This document shows positions 8,573-16,449 of a stretch of DNA of 42,866 bases, in pieces (within the stretch, counting starts at the first letter, position 1; every line of letters starts with the position of its first letter). Made by a program: the position numbers and the translations under genes. Origin of the DNA: Thermoplasmatota archaeon (GTDB lineage Archaea > Thermoplasmatota > E2 > DHVEG-1); the NCBI GenBank assembly GCA_030619765.1, contig JAUXAU010000019.1, positions 1-42,866 of the forward strand, written 5' to 3'. The notes beneath the pieces were generated by a model. That model saw only the letters and a list, made by a program, of their open reading frames with translations. It was not told the origin of the DNA and ran no database searches.

Positions 8573-9511
8573 TTAAAAGGCAAAGCTAAGTCCAACTAAT
8601 TCTCCATATAACACATAGCTTGATACTATATAACCTAAAATTGCACCACCGCAAAGACATGGTAATCCTGCCTGAGGCTTACCTTTTACAACAAAGGTCA
8701 TAAGTATCACAAAACCAACAAGAGTGCCAAGTATTACCGATAATGCTATTGGTAAACTGTTACTAATATCAGGATTATGATAAATTGCAGCTACCAAGAT
8801 CCCTGGCATTACAACATCTCCAAGTCCCATGAAAAATGCTTCTCGTTCTTCACCTTCTTTGAGTTTTTCTTTCAAACTCTTTGTTTCTCTGATTAAGGAA
8901 TAATGTCTGACCTTTGGTATCACCAGCAAAACAGGTAGTTTAAGATCCATAACGGTATCTGCAAGATCAACCATATGCTTGGTTTTATAGACCGATATCG
9001 CATCATAAATCGCTAATCCAATAAGTAGTAAAATCACTAAAAAAACACCTAAAGAAATACCGAATATTGCAATAGCACCAGCACCTACTATGATGCCACT
9101 TATATCTACAACATACCATTCGGGATACTTGAAAAGTATTGCAACAATCATGCCCGCAACAGCTATCGAAAGAACTGCTGAAAATAGCCAGGGAACTACA
9201 AAAGTAAACAAGGGATAAAAAACATAGGCAACAGTATAACCTATTGCCCCCAAGATAATAATTTGTATCAACTGTTTTTTCCAATACTTTGCAATTAATA
9301 GTATTACCATTGTCATTACAATTATTATTACAAAGAAAAACACAAGATTCATGGGATTATCAGGATTTTCAAATGCTGGTTCTACGCCAGCTGCTTCAAA
9401 TGGTCCAATTATAAGCAAGGCCAAACTGTAGATAATAACAAATAAAAAACCCATCAATACAATAGGAAAAACATCATTTATCTTGATTTTCTTATCATTA
9501 TCCATATTCAT
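8573..9511 (-). CDS. Presenilin-type intramembrane aspartyl protease (archaeal A22 homologue)
   Basis: A 312-aa protein with about nine membrane segments. The two catalytic aspartates are visible: Asp170 in AIYDAISVYK and Asp232 in FMGLGDVVMP, the family YD and GxGD motifs. The third motif, normally PAL, appears as QAGLP at 280-284, a mild variant. A hydrophilic loop (about 195-225) separates the two Asp helices as in known archaeal presenilin homologues. It should cleave transmembrane peptides, for example remnant signal peptides. The ATG at 9511 is used; a second Met is at residue 3. It is tail-to-tail with the rhomboid gene, so both classes of intramembrane protease are neighbours. Confidence 0.88.
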   Translation of the reverse strand: MNMDNDKKIKINDVFPIVLMGFLFVIIYSLALLIIGPFEAAGVEPAFENPDNPMNLVFFFVIIIVMTMVILLIAKYWKKQLIQIIILGAIGYTVAYVFYPLFTFVVPWLFSAVLSIAVAGMIVAILFKYPEWYVVDISGIIVGAGAIAIFGISLGVFLVILLLIGLAIYDAISVYKTKHMVDLADTVMDLKLPVLLVIPKVRHYSLIRETKSLKEKLKEGEEREAFFMGLGDVVMPGILVAAIYHNPDISNSLPIALSVILGTLVGFVILMTFVVKGKPQAGLPCLCGGAILGYIVSSYVLYGELVGLSFAF

Positions 9512-9550
9512 TGATAGGAATAAATTTTTCCTATTTATAGAGTTTGATTT

Positions 9551-10540
9551 TTACAATAAAGAAAAAAAGATGTACCAGATGAAAACAGAATAAATTACAA
9601 GCATAAGAACCCCTTCTCTTCTAGAGATAACCTGTCTCGTGAATAATATTGGAAACATCACAAATGTTACCCCTAAGAGAATCAGCAAGTGATCTAGAGA
9701 CGCCGTGGCTTTAAGTGGTATGAAAAGAGCTGCGAAGCCCAAAATTAGTAAGATGTTGAATACATTTGATCCTAGTACATTTCCAACAGCGATGTCTGAC
9801 TCCTTCTTGTATGCGGCCATTGATGAAACCACAAGCTCAGGAACCGAAGTGCCTACAGCTACCATTGAAATTGAAATGATAAATATTGAGATACCTAAAT
9901 ATTCAGCGATCGTCACTGATGCGTTAATTAAAAGCCAGGCTCCGGCAACAACTCCTAAGATTCCTAGTATCATGAAAATTATGTTTTTCTGGGTTTTTCC
10001 AACATCGATTTTTTTACTATTGTCTCTCTCATTTTTTACACGTATTATAAAATAGGCTACAAATATGGCAAATAAAAATAGGAATACAATTCCTCCGATC
10101 CAATGATTGGTGTCTAATAATCCAAAATATGAAGATAAGAGAAATACAACGGTGGCTCCGAGCATTATTGGATATTCCCTTCTTATGATGCTTTTGTTAA
10201 TTTTAATTGGTCGAACTATAGCAGCAACCCCTAATACAAGTAACAGATTGGCTACACAGGAGCCTATGATATTCCCTAGCGATATGTCTGAATTTTTTTG
10301 AATCGCCGCTCCGACAGAGACAGCAAATTCTGGTGCTGATGTACCAAATCCAACGAGTATAGTTGAGATAATCAAAGTGGAGATACCTAATTGAGCTGCA
10401 GTTTTTGAGGTGTTCTCTACTAGTATGTCCGAACCTTTCCAGAGTAGAATTATCCCGATGATAAACGCTGGCAATGCTAGTATAACAGGATTCATAAATG
10501 GTGCATAATCAAAATAGTTGTTTATATATCTGAGCACCAA
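9551..10540 (-). CDS. CaCA-superfamily Na+(H+)/Ca2+ antiporter, YrbG/NCX-like
   Basis: A 329-aa integral membrane protein with ten predicted helices in two inverted halves. The two alpha repeats carry the ion-binding motifs GFGTSAPEFAVSV (about residue 65) and AVGTSVPELVVSS (about residue 227), each followed by GNIIGSCVANLLLVLG or GNVLGSNVFNILLILG. Length and motifs match archaeal exchangers of the NCX_Mj/YrbG type. It exports Ca2+ against Na+ or H+. It starts 19 bp after the thiC stop and is probably co-transcribed with it, although no functional link to thiamine is evident. Confidence 0.9.
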   Translation of the reverse strand: MVLRYINNYFDYAPFMNPVILALPAFIIGIILLWKGSDILVENTSKTAAQLGISTLIISTILVGFGTSAPEFAVSVGAAIQKNSDISLGNIIGSCVANLLLVLGVAAIVRPIKINKSIIRREYPIMLGATVVFLLSSYFGLLDTNHWIGGIVFLFLFAIFVAYFIIRVKNERDNSKKIDVGKTQKNIIFMILGILGVVAGAWLLINASVTIAEYLGISIFIISISMVAVGTSVPELVVSSMAAYKKESDIAVGNVLGSNVFNILLILGFAALFIPLKATASLDHLLILLGVTFVMFPILFTRQVISRREGVLMLVIYSVFIWYIFFSLL

Positions 10541-10559
10541 AGAAAAAAAAGAAAGGTTT

Positions 10560-11840
10560 TTATCCCTTTTTCAAGTGTTTTTTAACCATTTCAATGGCAC
10601 ATAGTTTCCCGCACATGGAACATGCATTTGTATCCTCTAGAGGTAATCGCTTTTCTCTATATTCCCTTGCCTTTTTTGGATCTATACAAAGATCAAACAT
10701 TTTCTCCCAGTTTAGATCTTCACGAGCTTTACTAAAATTAATATCGATGTCTCTATCAATCCCTCTTGCAAGATCTGCGGCATGTGCAGCTATCCTTGCC
10801 GCAATAACTCCTTCTCTTACATCATCTTTATCGGGAAGAGAAAGATGCTCTGCAGGAGTAAGATAGCAGAGGAAGTCAGCTCCAGCAAAACCTGCTATTG
10901 CTCCACCTATGCCCCCAACAAAATGATCGTATCCTGGTGCAATATCGGTAACCAACGGACCGAGAACAAAATAGGGAGCTTCATTTGTTACTGTTTTCAT
11001 TACCTGAATATTTGATTGAATATCATTTAAGGGCATATGTCCAGGCCCTTCCACCATGGCTTGAACACCTTTTTCCCGTGCTCGCTCGATAAGTTCTCCT
11101 ACAATAAGTAATTCTTGGAATTTTGCTCGATCGTTAGAATCATATATAGCTCCAGATCTCATGCCATCTCCAAGACTGAGTGTTAAATCATATTTACTTG
11201 CAATTTCAAGCAGATAGTCAAAGTTCTTGTACAGTGGATTTTCTTGCTCATTATGTAATATCCACGCCATGTGAAATGACCCACCTCGTGAGACCATGGG
11301 TATGAGACGTTTTTGTTTTCTTAGCCGTTCCACACTTACTTTGGTTACGCCGACATGTACGACTGCAAAATCAACACCTTGTTTCGCTTGATGCTCAAAT
11401 ATATTAAACATATCATCTTCAGTCATGTCAACAATGGCACCATGTTTCTCGATAGCCTCGATCCCTGCCTGATAGATAGGGACTGTACCAAACGGTACGT
11501 TCACTGTTTTAAGGAGTGATGTACGGATCTTATCAAGATCTCCTCCTGTTGATAGATCCATAATGGCGTGGGCACCCGATTCCATAGAAACCTTTGCCTT
11601 CTCAATTTCTTCGTTGATATTGCAATGTTCCATAGAAGTTCCAATGTTTGCGTTTACCTTAACTCTTAATCTTTTCCCAATGCCTAGGGAGTTTGGAGAA
11701 TGAATTGGATTGAAAGGAATAACAATCTTGCCTGAGGCAACTCTCCTTCTGATTATTTCTACATCTATGTTTTCATTTTTAGCGACATTTTTGATTTGCT
11801 CGGTTATTTTCCCTTTTTTTGCCTCGGATATCTGTGTCAT
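10560..11840 (-). CDS. thiC: Phosphomethylpyrimidine synthase ThiC
   Basis: Radical-SAM enzyme converting aminoimidazole ribotide into HMP-phosphate, the pyrimidine half of thiamine. About 426 aa, full length for archaeal ThiC. Landmarks: VKVNANIGTS, MDLSTGGDL, GTVPIYQA, VSRGGSF, LSLGDGMRSG, VEGPGHMPLN, LGPLVTDIAPGYDH, and the C-terminal cluster motif CSMCGKLC that binds the [4Fe-4S]. I choose the ATG at 11840, because AGGTG lies 8 nt upstream of it. A GTG at 11849 is in frame but would sit on top of that Shine-Dalgarno. No TPP riboswitch signature was seen in the leader. The mobile element starts about 45 bp upstream, so the current promoter region is partly element DNA. Confidence 0.95.
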   Translation of the reverse strand: MTQISEAKKGKITEQIKNVAKNENIDVEIIRRRVASGKIVIPFNPIHSPNSLGIGKRLRVKVNANIGTSMEHCNINEEIEKAKVSMESGAHAIMDLSTGGDLDKIRTSLLKTVNVPFGTVPIYQAGIEAIEKHGAIVDMTEDDMFNIFEHQAKQGVDFAVVHVGVTKVSVERLRKQKRLIPMVSRGGSFHMAWILHNEQENPLYKNFDYLLEIASKYDLTLSLGDGMRSGAIYDSNDRAKFQELLIVGELIERAREKGVQAMVEGPGHMPLNDIQSNIQVMKTVTNEAPYFVLGPLVTDIAPGYDHFVGGIGGAIAGFAGADFLCYLTPAEHLSLPDKDDVREGVIAARIAAHAADLARGIDRDIDINFSKAREDLNWEKMFDLCIDPKKAREYREKRLPLEDTNACSMCGKLCAIEMVKKHLKKG

Positions 11841-11886
11841 GTCAGGCACCTAACCAATTTATCATATTAATACTTTCAATATTAAA

Positions 11887-11921
11887 CTTTATCTACTATA
11901 ATGTGATATTATGACCAACAA
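11887..11921. other. attL: left junction of the integrated element
   Basis: Core CTTTATCTACTATAA (11887-11901), 6 nt, then the arm ATTATGACCAACAA (11908-11921) pointing into the element. The same core recurs at 20860-20874 in the same orientation. The arm recurs inverted, with one mismatch, just inside that copy. Confidence 0.6.
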
Positions 11922-12026
11922 GCACATATAAATTTATTTCTCTTTTCTCCCGTTAATAACCAAATCCTCTTGTTCGTAAGTCAGTTCATTTTCGATGTTA
12001 TCCCAGTACAACCGCCTTTTCAATTA

Positions 12027-12170
12027 TCAAGATATTAATATTGTTAATATTAACGATATAACCCAGAAAAGAAACCAAATTATGAGTATTGTAGATATTA
12101 TATTCAGGTGTCGTTCTACTTTGGAAATTTCCTTCATAATAACTTCAAGTAAAATTTCTTGTCTATCCAT
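12027..12170 (-). CDS. Small single-pass membrane protein (47 aa)
   Basis: A short gene supported by a strong ribosome-binding site: GGAGGAGGG at 12175-12183, then ATG at 12170. The product starts MDRQEILLEVIMKEISKVE, an amphipathic, charged N-terminus, and ends in one strongly hydrophobic helix (IISTILIIWFLFWVISLIL) before TGA. It is the leftmost gene of the element, about 70 bp downstream of the lipoprotein, and might be co-transcribed with it. The leader contains ATGAAATTGTAG, similar to the repeated promoter block of other element genes. Function unknown; small membrane peptides on plasmids include toxins and exclusion factors, but nothing here identifies it. Confidence 0.5.
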   Translation of the reverse strand: MDRQEILLEVIMKEISKVERHLNIISTILIIWFLFWVISLILTILIS

Positions 12171-12241
12171 ATTTTCCCTCCTCCAAATCTACAATTTCAT
12201 TATGCATAAGAGTGACATCTTTATTACTTTTTAATCACTAT

Positions 12242-12946
12242 TTATACAAAACTGCCAACTGAAACTACGCCATAATCACTGTAACTTATATCTGTTTCAA
12301 CTACCCTGCCATCAATAGTAATTGTTGCTTCTATATACAGATATTCACCATTATTTTGAGCATAAACATAATACCATTCTCCTTCTTCTGCACGTGTTGT
12401 TTTACGACTCCATGGAAGAGATATGTAATCATAGCTATAAGTTCTATCATCAAATGTATAACTCAAATCAACATATGCCTCATCTGAAACAGTGCTCCCT
12501 GTAACTTCAAGTTCTACCGTATGACGATAAATTGGATAATTAGGTATAGCATAGTTAACTGGAGCGCTCTTGAAAATAAGATAACCTATTGGGGAGCGAC
12601 TAATCTCTAATACATAGTATCCTGTGGACGAAGCAGTAACCACAAAGTTATCTCCTGCGTTGATGTAATTGTCATCGTTTTTATCGTTAAAGGAAAGTGT
12701 AGCATCATAATCCTCTGTTCCATAACTATCCAACAATGACCATGTATATCCATTGTCTGCCACTGGTGCTCCTTCGATTTGGGATACCATCCAAGTAATT
12801 CTCCTAGAGGCAGTCTCTCTCTTATCAATAAACATTGATAATGTTGTAACTCCATCATCTCCATAATTGGTGCTCTCTTCACACCCACTTAAAAATCCTA
12901 CACTAATCACCATCAAAGCAATCAGCAATATCACTATCTTTCTCAT
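12242..12946 (-). CDS. Predicted lipoprotein of the mobile element
   Basis: A 234-aa exported protein. The N-terminus is basic, then a hydrophobic helix ending in the lipobox-like FLSGC (Cys22), which suggests lipid anchoring on the outer face. The mature part is beta-rich and has the acidic loop NDKNDDNYINAGD (about residues 88-100) that could bind calcium. I do not recognise the family; archaeal pilin-like domains of similar composition exist, but a pilin signal is absent. It lies inside the att repeats and carries the element's shared promoter upstream, so I treat it as element cargo and not a host gene. Confidence 0.65.
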   Translation of the reverse strand: MRKIVILLIALMVISVGFLSGCEESTNYGDDGVTTLSMFIDKRETASRRITWMVSQIEGAPVADNGYTWSLLDSYGTEDYDATLSFNDKNDDNYINAGDNFVVTASSTGYYVLEISRSPIGYLIFKSAPVNYAIPNYPIYRHTVELEVTGSTVSDEAYVDLSYTFDDRTYSYDYISLPWSRKTTRAEEGEWYYVYAQNNGEYLYIEATITIDGRVVETDISYSDYGVVSVGSFV

Positions 12947-12973
12947 GCATCACATCTCTTTACGTTACGCTTA

Positions 12974-13008
12974 CATTACAATTTCACAACATCTATTTCT
13001 TTAAAAAT
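12974..13008 (-). promoter_or_regulatory. Shared element promoter, copy 1 (lipoprotein)
   Basis: On the minus strand TTTTTAAAG, a spacer of about 9 nt, then TGTTGTGAAATTGTA. It is nearly identical to the copies at 17693-17727, 18364-18396 and 19519-19550. The first part looks like a TATA box and the second spans the expected transcription start. Confidence 0.6.
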
Positions 13009-13411
13009 ATATCTTAAACAATGAATCGTTGCGTTCTCGGAATGATCTCAGGATATGTCTAAATATATATATACAAAATATATGTCTATACCCCCTTATA
13101 ACGTCCAATAAAATTTCTCCGCAGGTTACTGCCTAATGTCGTGTTAAAACCACATATAACGCATCTGAGACACGCTGATATAAGTACGACACATATAGTA
13201 TCAACAGGAGAAAATATTGTTATAAACTCATTATAGACCGCCCCCTATGAAAACCTGGAAAAAAATTTATTTTCGGCTTGGTAGCGCCTCTATTTACAAT
13301 GTTATTTAATTATCATTGATGTTAATTAGAAATAGAGAAAATATAAAAGTTAATTGACCTACCTTTTCTGCATACGAGTTGTGCCTTGATTTTCATGTTT
13401 TACATCTTCTC
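13009..13411. other. Non-coding AT-rich stretch of the element
   Basis: No convincing gene or RNA seen. A 24-codon reading frame on the minus strand just after the Cys-rich gene (ATG near 13399) lacks a clear ribosome-binding site and is not called. Short alternating AT runs occur at 13058-13090. Confidence 0.4.
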
Positions 13412-13582
13412 TTAACACTTTTCATAATATGGACAGTCCTCAGGCTTATTCACACACATAATATCGCTAGGCTCCGACACACCTAACATTTTTGCTTCAA
13501 GATGCTGCATTATTACCTGGTCCATATCACACCATGGCATATATTTTTGATAATGCACACAATCTGTCATTTTACAGTTCAT
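13412..13582 (-). CDS. Cys-rich small protein (56 aa) downstream of PrimPol
   Basis: ATG at 13582 follows directly on the PrimPol stop (TAAATG), with GGTGA 5 nt upstream, so translation is probably coupled. The product contains six Cys (MNCKMTDC..., PWCDMDQ..., IMCVNKPEDCPYYEKC), spaced as in small metal-binding or disulfide-rich proteins. Archaeal small proteins with this kind of CxxxxC...C pattern may bind zinc or an Fe-S cluster. It is the last gene of the replication operon. Function unknown. Confidence 0.6.
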   Translation of the reverse strand: MNCKMTDCVHYQKYMPWCDMDQVIMQHLEAKMLGVSEPSDIMCVNKPEDCPYYEKC

Positions 13583-15928
13583 TTAATCACCTTTTTTATA
13601 TTCTAAAACCCATTTAGTCGCCGTAGGTCGCCGTAGGTCGACCCGGTCGATCTCTTCTCCTGTTGAAAAGGGGGTCGCCTGGTGTTCCGAAGAAATATCT
13701 AAATATTGTACTATTAGTACAGTTTTACCGTTATCATCTGTGATTAACAACTCGTCTTCAATGTTAAAATATTTTTTTCTTAATTCTTTATTATACTGTA
13801 GTACTCCCCAGGGACCATTGGACCAAAATTTTTTTTCATTTTTACTCCTGTAGGATGCTAAATTTAGGTCGCCCGGTCGACCTACGGTCGACCAATTGGT
13901 GACCAACTCATATTTTTCATCCTTTAATATCTCATTCCACACTGGCAAAGAAAACTCTGTTAGAAACATGGCGCTGTATTTTGCTGTCTTTCTATGTGCT
14001 CGTTCATTTTCTTCTTCTAGTGCTGTTATGACACCGTTTCTTATCAACAGGCTTATAGTTGAATCCACAACATGCCTTTCTATCCCTGTCTGTTCTATTA
14101 TATCATATCGAAATACACCCAATGGATGATCGTTTATGTATTCCAGTACTCTTTGTTGTTCACTTGATAGGGATATCATTCCTTTGTTGCTTACTGTCTT
14201 CATAAATGTGATTCTTGCAAGTTCGTAGTCTTCTCCCTCTGCAATCAACCAGCCATCCTTGGTTTTATATCTTTGATATTGATGCAGTACTGCGCTTGCT
14301 TTTATGTAGTCTAGGAACCGGCTGTAGTAGGTCCGCATTAGTACACTGTCTGGAAATTTATCATCTAAACACTGCGAAAAAGGTATTATCACATTGTAGG
14401 GTTCTAAAAATTTTAATGCCTGGATGAGTTTTTCATCCGGTTCTATTTTTTGGGCTGTTCCATCTGCTTCTTGTGATAGTCTTTTTTTCACAGTTATTGT
14501 TAATTTCCTGGACTTGTCAAGTGTTATACATGGTAATCTGCGTATTGATTCATTGTTAATCTCAGTCTCTGCTGTGGTTACAAATACAACAGGTTTTCCT
14601 TTTACATGTAATATTTTTGCTTTTCCATGGTCTACTGTTCCACCTTTTTTTTCCTTTCTACCACTTAAAAATACTTTTAAAGTATTGCTTTTAAGAAAAT
14701 CCGTTGTTGGATCTTCGATTACCAATATTTTATTATCCCAATCCCAACTCTTGTCTTTGCTTTTATAATACGCTAAGAACTCACTTGTGACCTTTACAAA
14801 CCATTCTATGCTGTCTGGGGCTATCACCTTTAACACTGCATATACAAACCCATCTTTCCCTATGCCTGTTTCACCTGTGACAACATCGTTTTGACTCTCC
14901 GGCTTTACATTCTTTACTTTACCTGTAAATGATGCACAGGTTAACGCCATTATGCTATCTTTTTCTCCAACGTGATTTTTATTAACTTCTGTTACTATTC
15001 TTCTAAGTAATTTGTGGTCTTTAAGTATCTTAATATGTTCTTCTGTGAGCTGTAATGCTGTAGTTTCTGTTTCTGCTTTTTTATCTGTAAATTCTTTCAT
15101 TCCTTTTGCTATATATGTTTCCCGTGTGAGAAGTATTGCGTTGTCGATTGTTGTCTCTCTATAGTCTGGTCTATCCCATTTTTTCCTATACAATCCTGAC
15201 TGTCTGAATATTCTATCAATCTGTATTTTATTCTTATTAGTCCAGAACGCCAATATCACACAGAAACCTTGATCTGCTTCTGATTGTGATGGATAATCAG
15301 ATTTCCAATCGCCTTCAAATAATCGTTTGAATTTATCCCCATTGGTAGATTTTTCTGCTTTTTCTATTATTTCAGCATCGGTGAGTGCTGTGTGTCTGTC
15401 TACCTGTTCAACAAAATTATGTGTTTCTTCGGCAGGAAAATAACTATCATATAGTGCGTCTAGTCGTTCCTGTCTTTCATTGATTGCATCATACTTTTCA
15501 TATATGTTGCCTGTCATACATAGGAATCGTTTATCGTCATACATCTCTATGATTTTCTTGCATTTGCTACCTTTCTTTTTACCAATACATATGAGATGCA
15601 ACCCTGTGCCACTTGGAGAATATTCTGTATATGTCTCCATCTCTTTTACTATCTTCATCGCTTCATCGGTTATTCTACCATCTTTTACACAGTTGTCGAG
15701 GTCTATCCAGGTGTATTTATCTTCTTCTGTGACCACAAAGCCCACACCGGCTTTATTTTTGTATTCTACGACTTCTTTATATGTATTCCATGTGTTTTTA
15801 TCCATGCTACTTGCTCTTTTTCCTGTTTTACAATCATATGGTACTTTTGTTTTTTTATCGTTTACTATTTCATGTCGCCATACTACCCATTGTTTTAATT
15901 GCTTAAGTTCTAAAGGTATCTTATCCAT
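13583..15928 (-). CDS. PrimPol-ATPase replication protein of the element
   Basis: About 781 aa. Residue numbers here are from the upstream in-frame GTG at 15937. The N-terminus (to about 150) fits the archaeo-eukaryotic primase/PrimPol superfamily of the NrS-1 type: WVVWRHE..., KVPYD, catalytic IDLD (Asp79, Asp81), and SPSGTGLHL with His114. A linker domain follows (SDYPSQSEADQGFCVILAFW, about 213-232). Then comes an ATPase-like domain with Walker A GETGIGKD (Lys361) and Walker B-like ILVIEDP (Glu408, Asp409). A winged-helix domain follows at about 615-665. It probably primes and unwinds DNA at the element origin. The start is set at ATG 15928, with AAGGTGA 10 nt upstream; the GTG would abut that site and overlap the Sm-like gene. 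The final 90 codons contain two GTCGAC-rich repeat clusters. Confidence 0.75.
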   Translation of the reverse strand: MDKIPLELKQLKQWVVWRHEIVNDKKTKVPYDCKTGKRASSMDKNTWNTYKEVVEYKNKAGVGFVVTEEDKYTWIDLDNCVKDGRITDEAMKIVKEMETYTEYSPSGTGLHLICIGKKKGSKCKKIIEMYDDKRFLCMTGNIYEKYDAINERQERLDALYDSYFPAEETHNFVEQVDRHTALTDAEIIEKAEKSTNGDKFKRLFEGDWKSDYPSQSEADQGFCVILAFWTNKNKIQIDRIFRQSGLYRKKWDRPDYRETTIDNAILLTRETYIAKGMKEFTDKKAETETTALQLTEEHIKILKDHKLLRRIVTEVNKNHVGEKDSIMALTCASFTGKVKNVKPESQNDVVTGETGIGKDGFVYAVLKVIAPDSIEWFVKVTSEFLAYYKSKDKSWDWDNKILVIEDPTTDFLKSNTLKVFLSGRKEKKGGTVDHGKAKILHVKGKPVVFVTTAETEINNESIRRLPCITLDKSRKLTITVKKRLSQEADGTAQKIEPDEKLIQALKFLEPYNVIIPFSQCLDDKFPDSVLMRTYYSRFLDYIKASAVLHQYQRYKTKDGWLIAEGEDYELARITFMKTVSNKGMISLSSEQQRVLEYINDHPLGVFRYDIIEQTGIERHVVDSTISLLIRNGVITALEEENERAHRKTAKYSAMFLTEFSLPVWNEILKDEKYELVTNWSTVGRPGDLNLASYRSKNEKKFWSNGPWGVLQYNKELRKKYFNIEDELLITDDNGKTVLIVQYLDISSEHQATPFSTGEEIDRVDLRRPTATKWVLEYKKGD
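13617..13652. repeat. GTCGACC-rich repeat cluster A in the PrimPol 3' end
   Basis: Tandem GTCGCCGTAG copies (13617-13636) run into CCGTAGGTCGACC (13631-13643) and CGGTCGATC. Locally GC-rich within an AT-rich gene. CCGTAGGTCGACC is the exact inverse of the 13-mer in cluster B. Confidence 0.75.
13866..13892. repeat. GTCGACC-rich repeat cluster B in the PrimPol 3' region
   Basis: GGTCGACCTACGG (13875-13887) is the inverted partner of 13631-13643, 231 bp away. It is flanked by further GGTCGCCC and GGTCGACC copies. It could be iteron-like protein-binding sites or a recombination relic. Confidence 0.75.
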
Positions 15929-15929
15929 T

Positions 15930-16112
15930 TTATTCACTCACCTTCACAATTTCACTTATACCGTCTAAGTCGAGGACGGATTCATTCCCCTTCCTTACAA
16001 ATACTATGCAATCTTCAAAAATTTCACGGATATATCCATCTATTAAAAAACCGTTCTTTAGACAGATTTTTACATGTTGATTTAAAAATCTTTTTACTAC
16101 CTCACCATTCAT
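15930..16112 (-). CDS. Sm-like (LSm/Hfq-type) small protein
   Basis: 60 aa. The pattern VKRFLNQHVKICLKNG, then FLIDGYIREIFEDCIVFV, then a short loop and SVLDLDGISEIVKV, matches an alpha-beta1-beta2-beta3-beta4-beta5 Sm fold: a helix, a strongly bent beta sheet with LKNG at the beta1-beta2 turn, and a C-terminal strand ISEIVKV. Sm proteins form RNA-binding rings. First gene of the PrimPol operon, so it may act on the replicon's RNA, for example in copy control, or serve as a structural subunit. Identification is by pattern, not by conserved Sm residues alone. Its TAA lies next to the PrimPol start. Confidence 0.55.
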   Translation of the reverse strand: MNGEVVKRFLNQHVKICLKNGFLIDGYIREIFEDCIVFVRKGNESVLDLDGISEIVKVSE

Positions 16113-16147
16113 TTTTTCACACTCCCATATTCACTTTCTTTTAGTGG

Positions 16148-16197
16148 AACATCACAATGATGTTACATTCCTATCCTGTCAATAACATTATAAAAAC
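16148..16197 (-). promoter_or_regulatory. Promoter and palindromic operator of the Sm-like/PrimPol operon
   Basis: On the minus strand TTTTTATAAT (16197-16188) is a TATA-like box. About 25 nt downstream, over the expected transcription start, lies a perfect palindrome AACATCA-CAA-TGATGTT (16148-16164). This placement suits a repressor site controlling replication-protein expression. Confidence 0.5.
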
Positions 16198-16233
16198 CTA
16201 CTGTGTGTTTATTTCAGAATAGGAAAATCACAT

Positions 16234-16449
16234 TCATTCTTTTATCCCATTTTGGGTTGTTTTCTCAACCTGGATCACTAATTTATCCTTTAGCACCTTC
16301 TTGACGTAGAAAATATGCAGTCCTCTTTCTCTGAGGTCTTTTTGTATCTTGCTGAAATCAACTAATGTCCCTCGGAATATTATACCGAGATTCCATTCCA
16401 CGCCCTCGATTTCTTTCAATATCTCATTATCTACTTCTGGATTTTCCAT
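16234..16449 (-). CDS. Hypothetical small acidic protein of the element
   Basis: 71 aa (MENPEVDNEILKEIEG... ending TTQNGIKE). Predicted mixed alpha/beta, no Cys, no membrane segment. GGAG lies 11 nt upstream of the ATG. It ends about 37 bp before the operon TATA box. The FYVKKVLKDKLVIQV strand pattern could be a small DNA-binding or adaptor fold, but I recognise no family. Element location suggests an accessory or regulatory role. Confidence 0.55.
   Translation of the reverse strand: MENPEVDNEILKEIEGVEWNLGIIFRGTLVDFSKIQKDLRERGLHIFYVKKVLKDKLVIQVEKTTQNGIKE

Noticed and set aside
9705-10301. Plus-strand frames opposite the exchanger gene
   Set aside because: Antisense shadows of a clearly conserved CaCA protein.
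11841-11960. TPP riboswitch in front of thiC
   Set aside because: No CTGAGA-type core or paired arms seen in the leader.
11995-12234. 79-codon plus-strand reading frame in the left end of the element
   Set aside because: It lies antisense to the 47-aa gene that has a GGAGGAGGG ribosome site; no own ribosome site and low-complexity composition.
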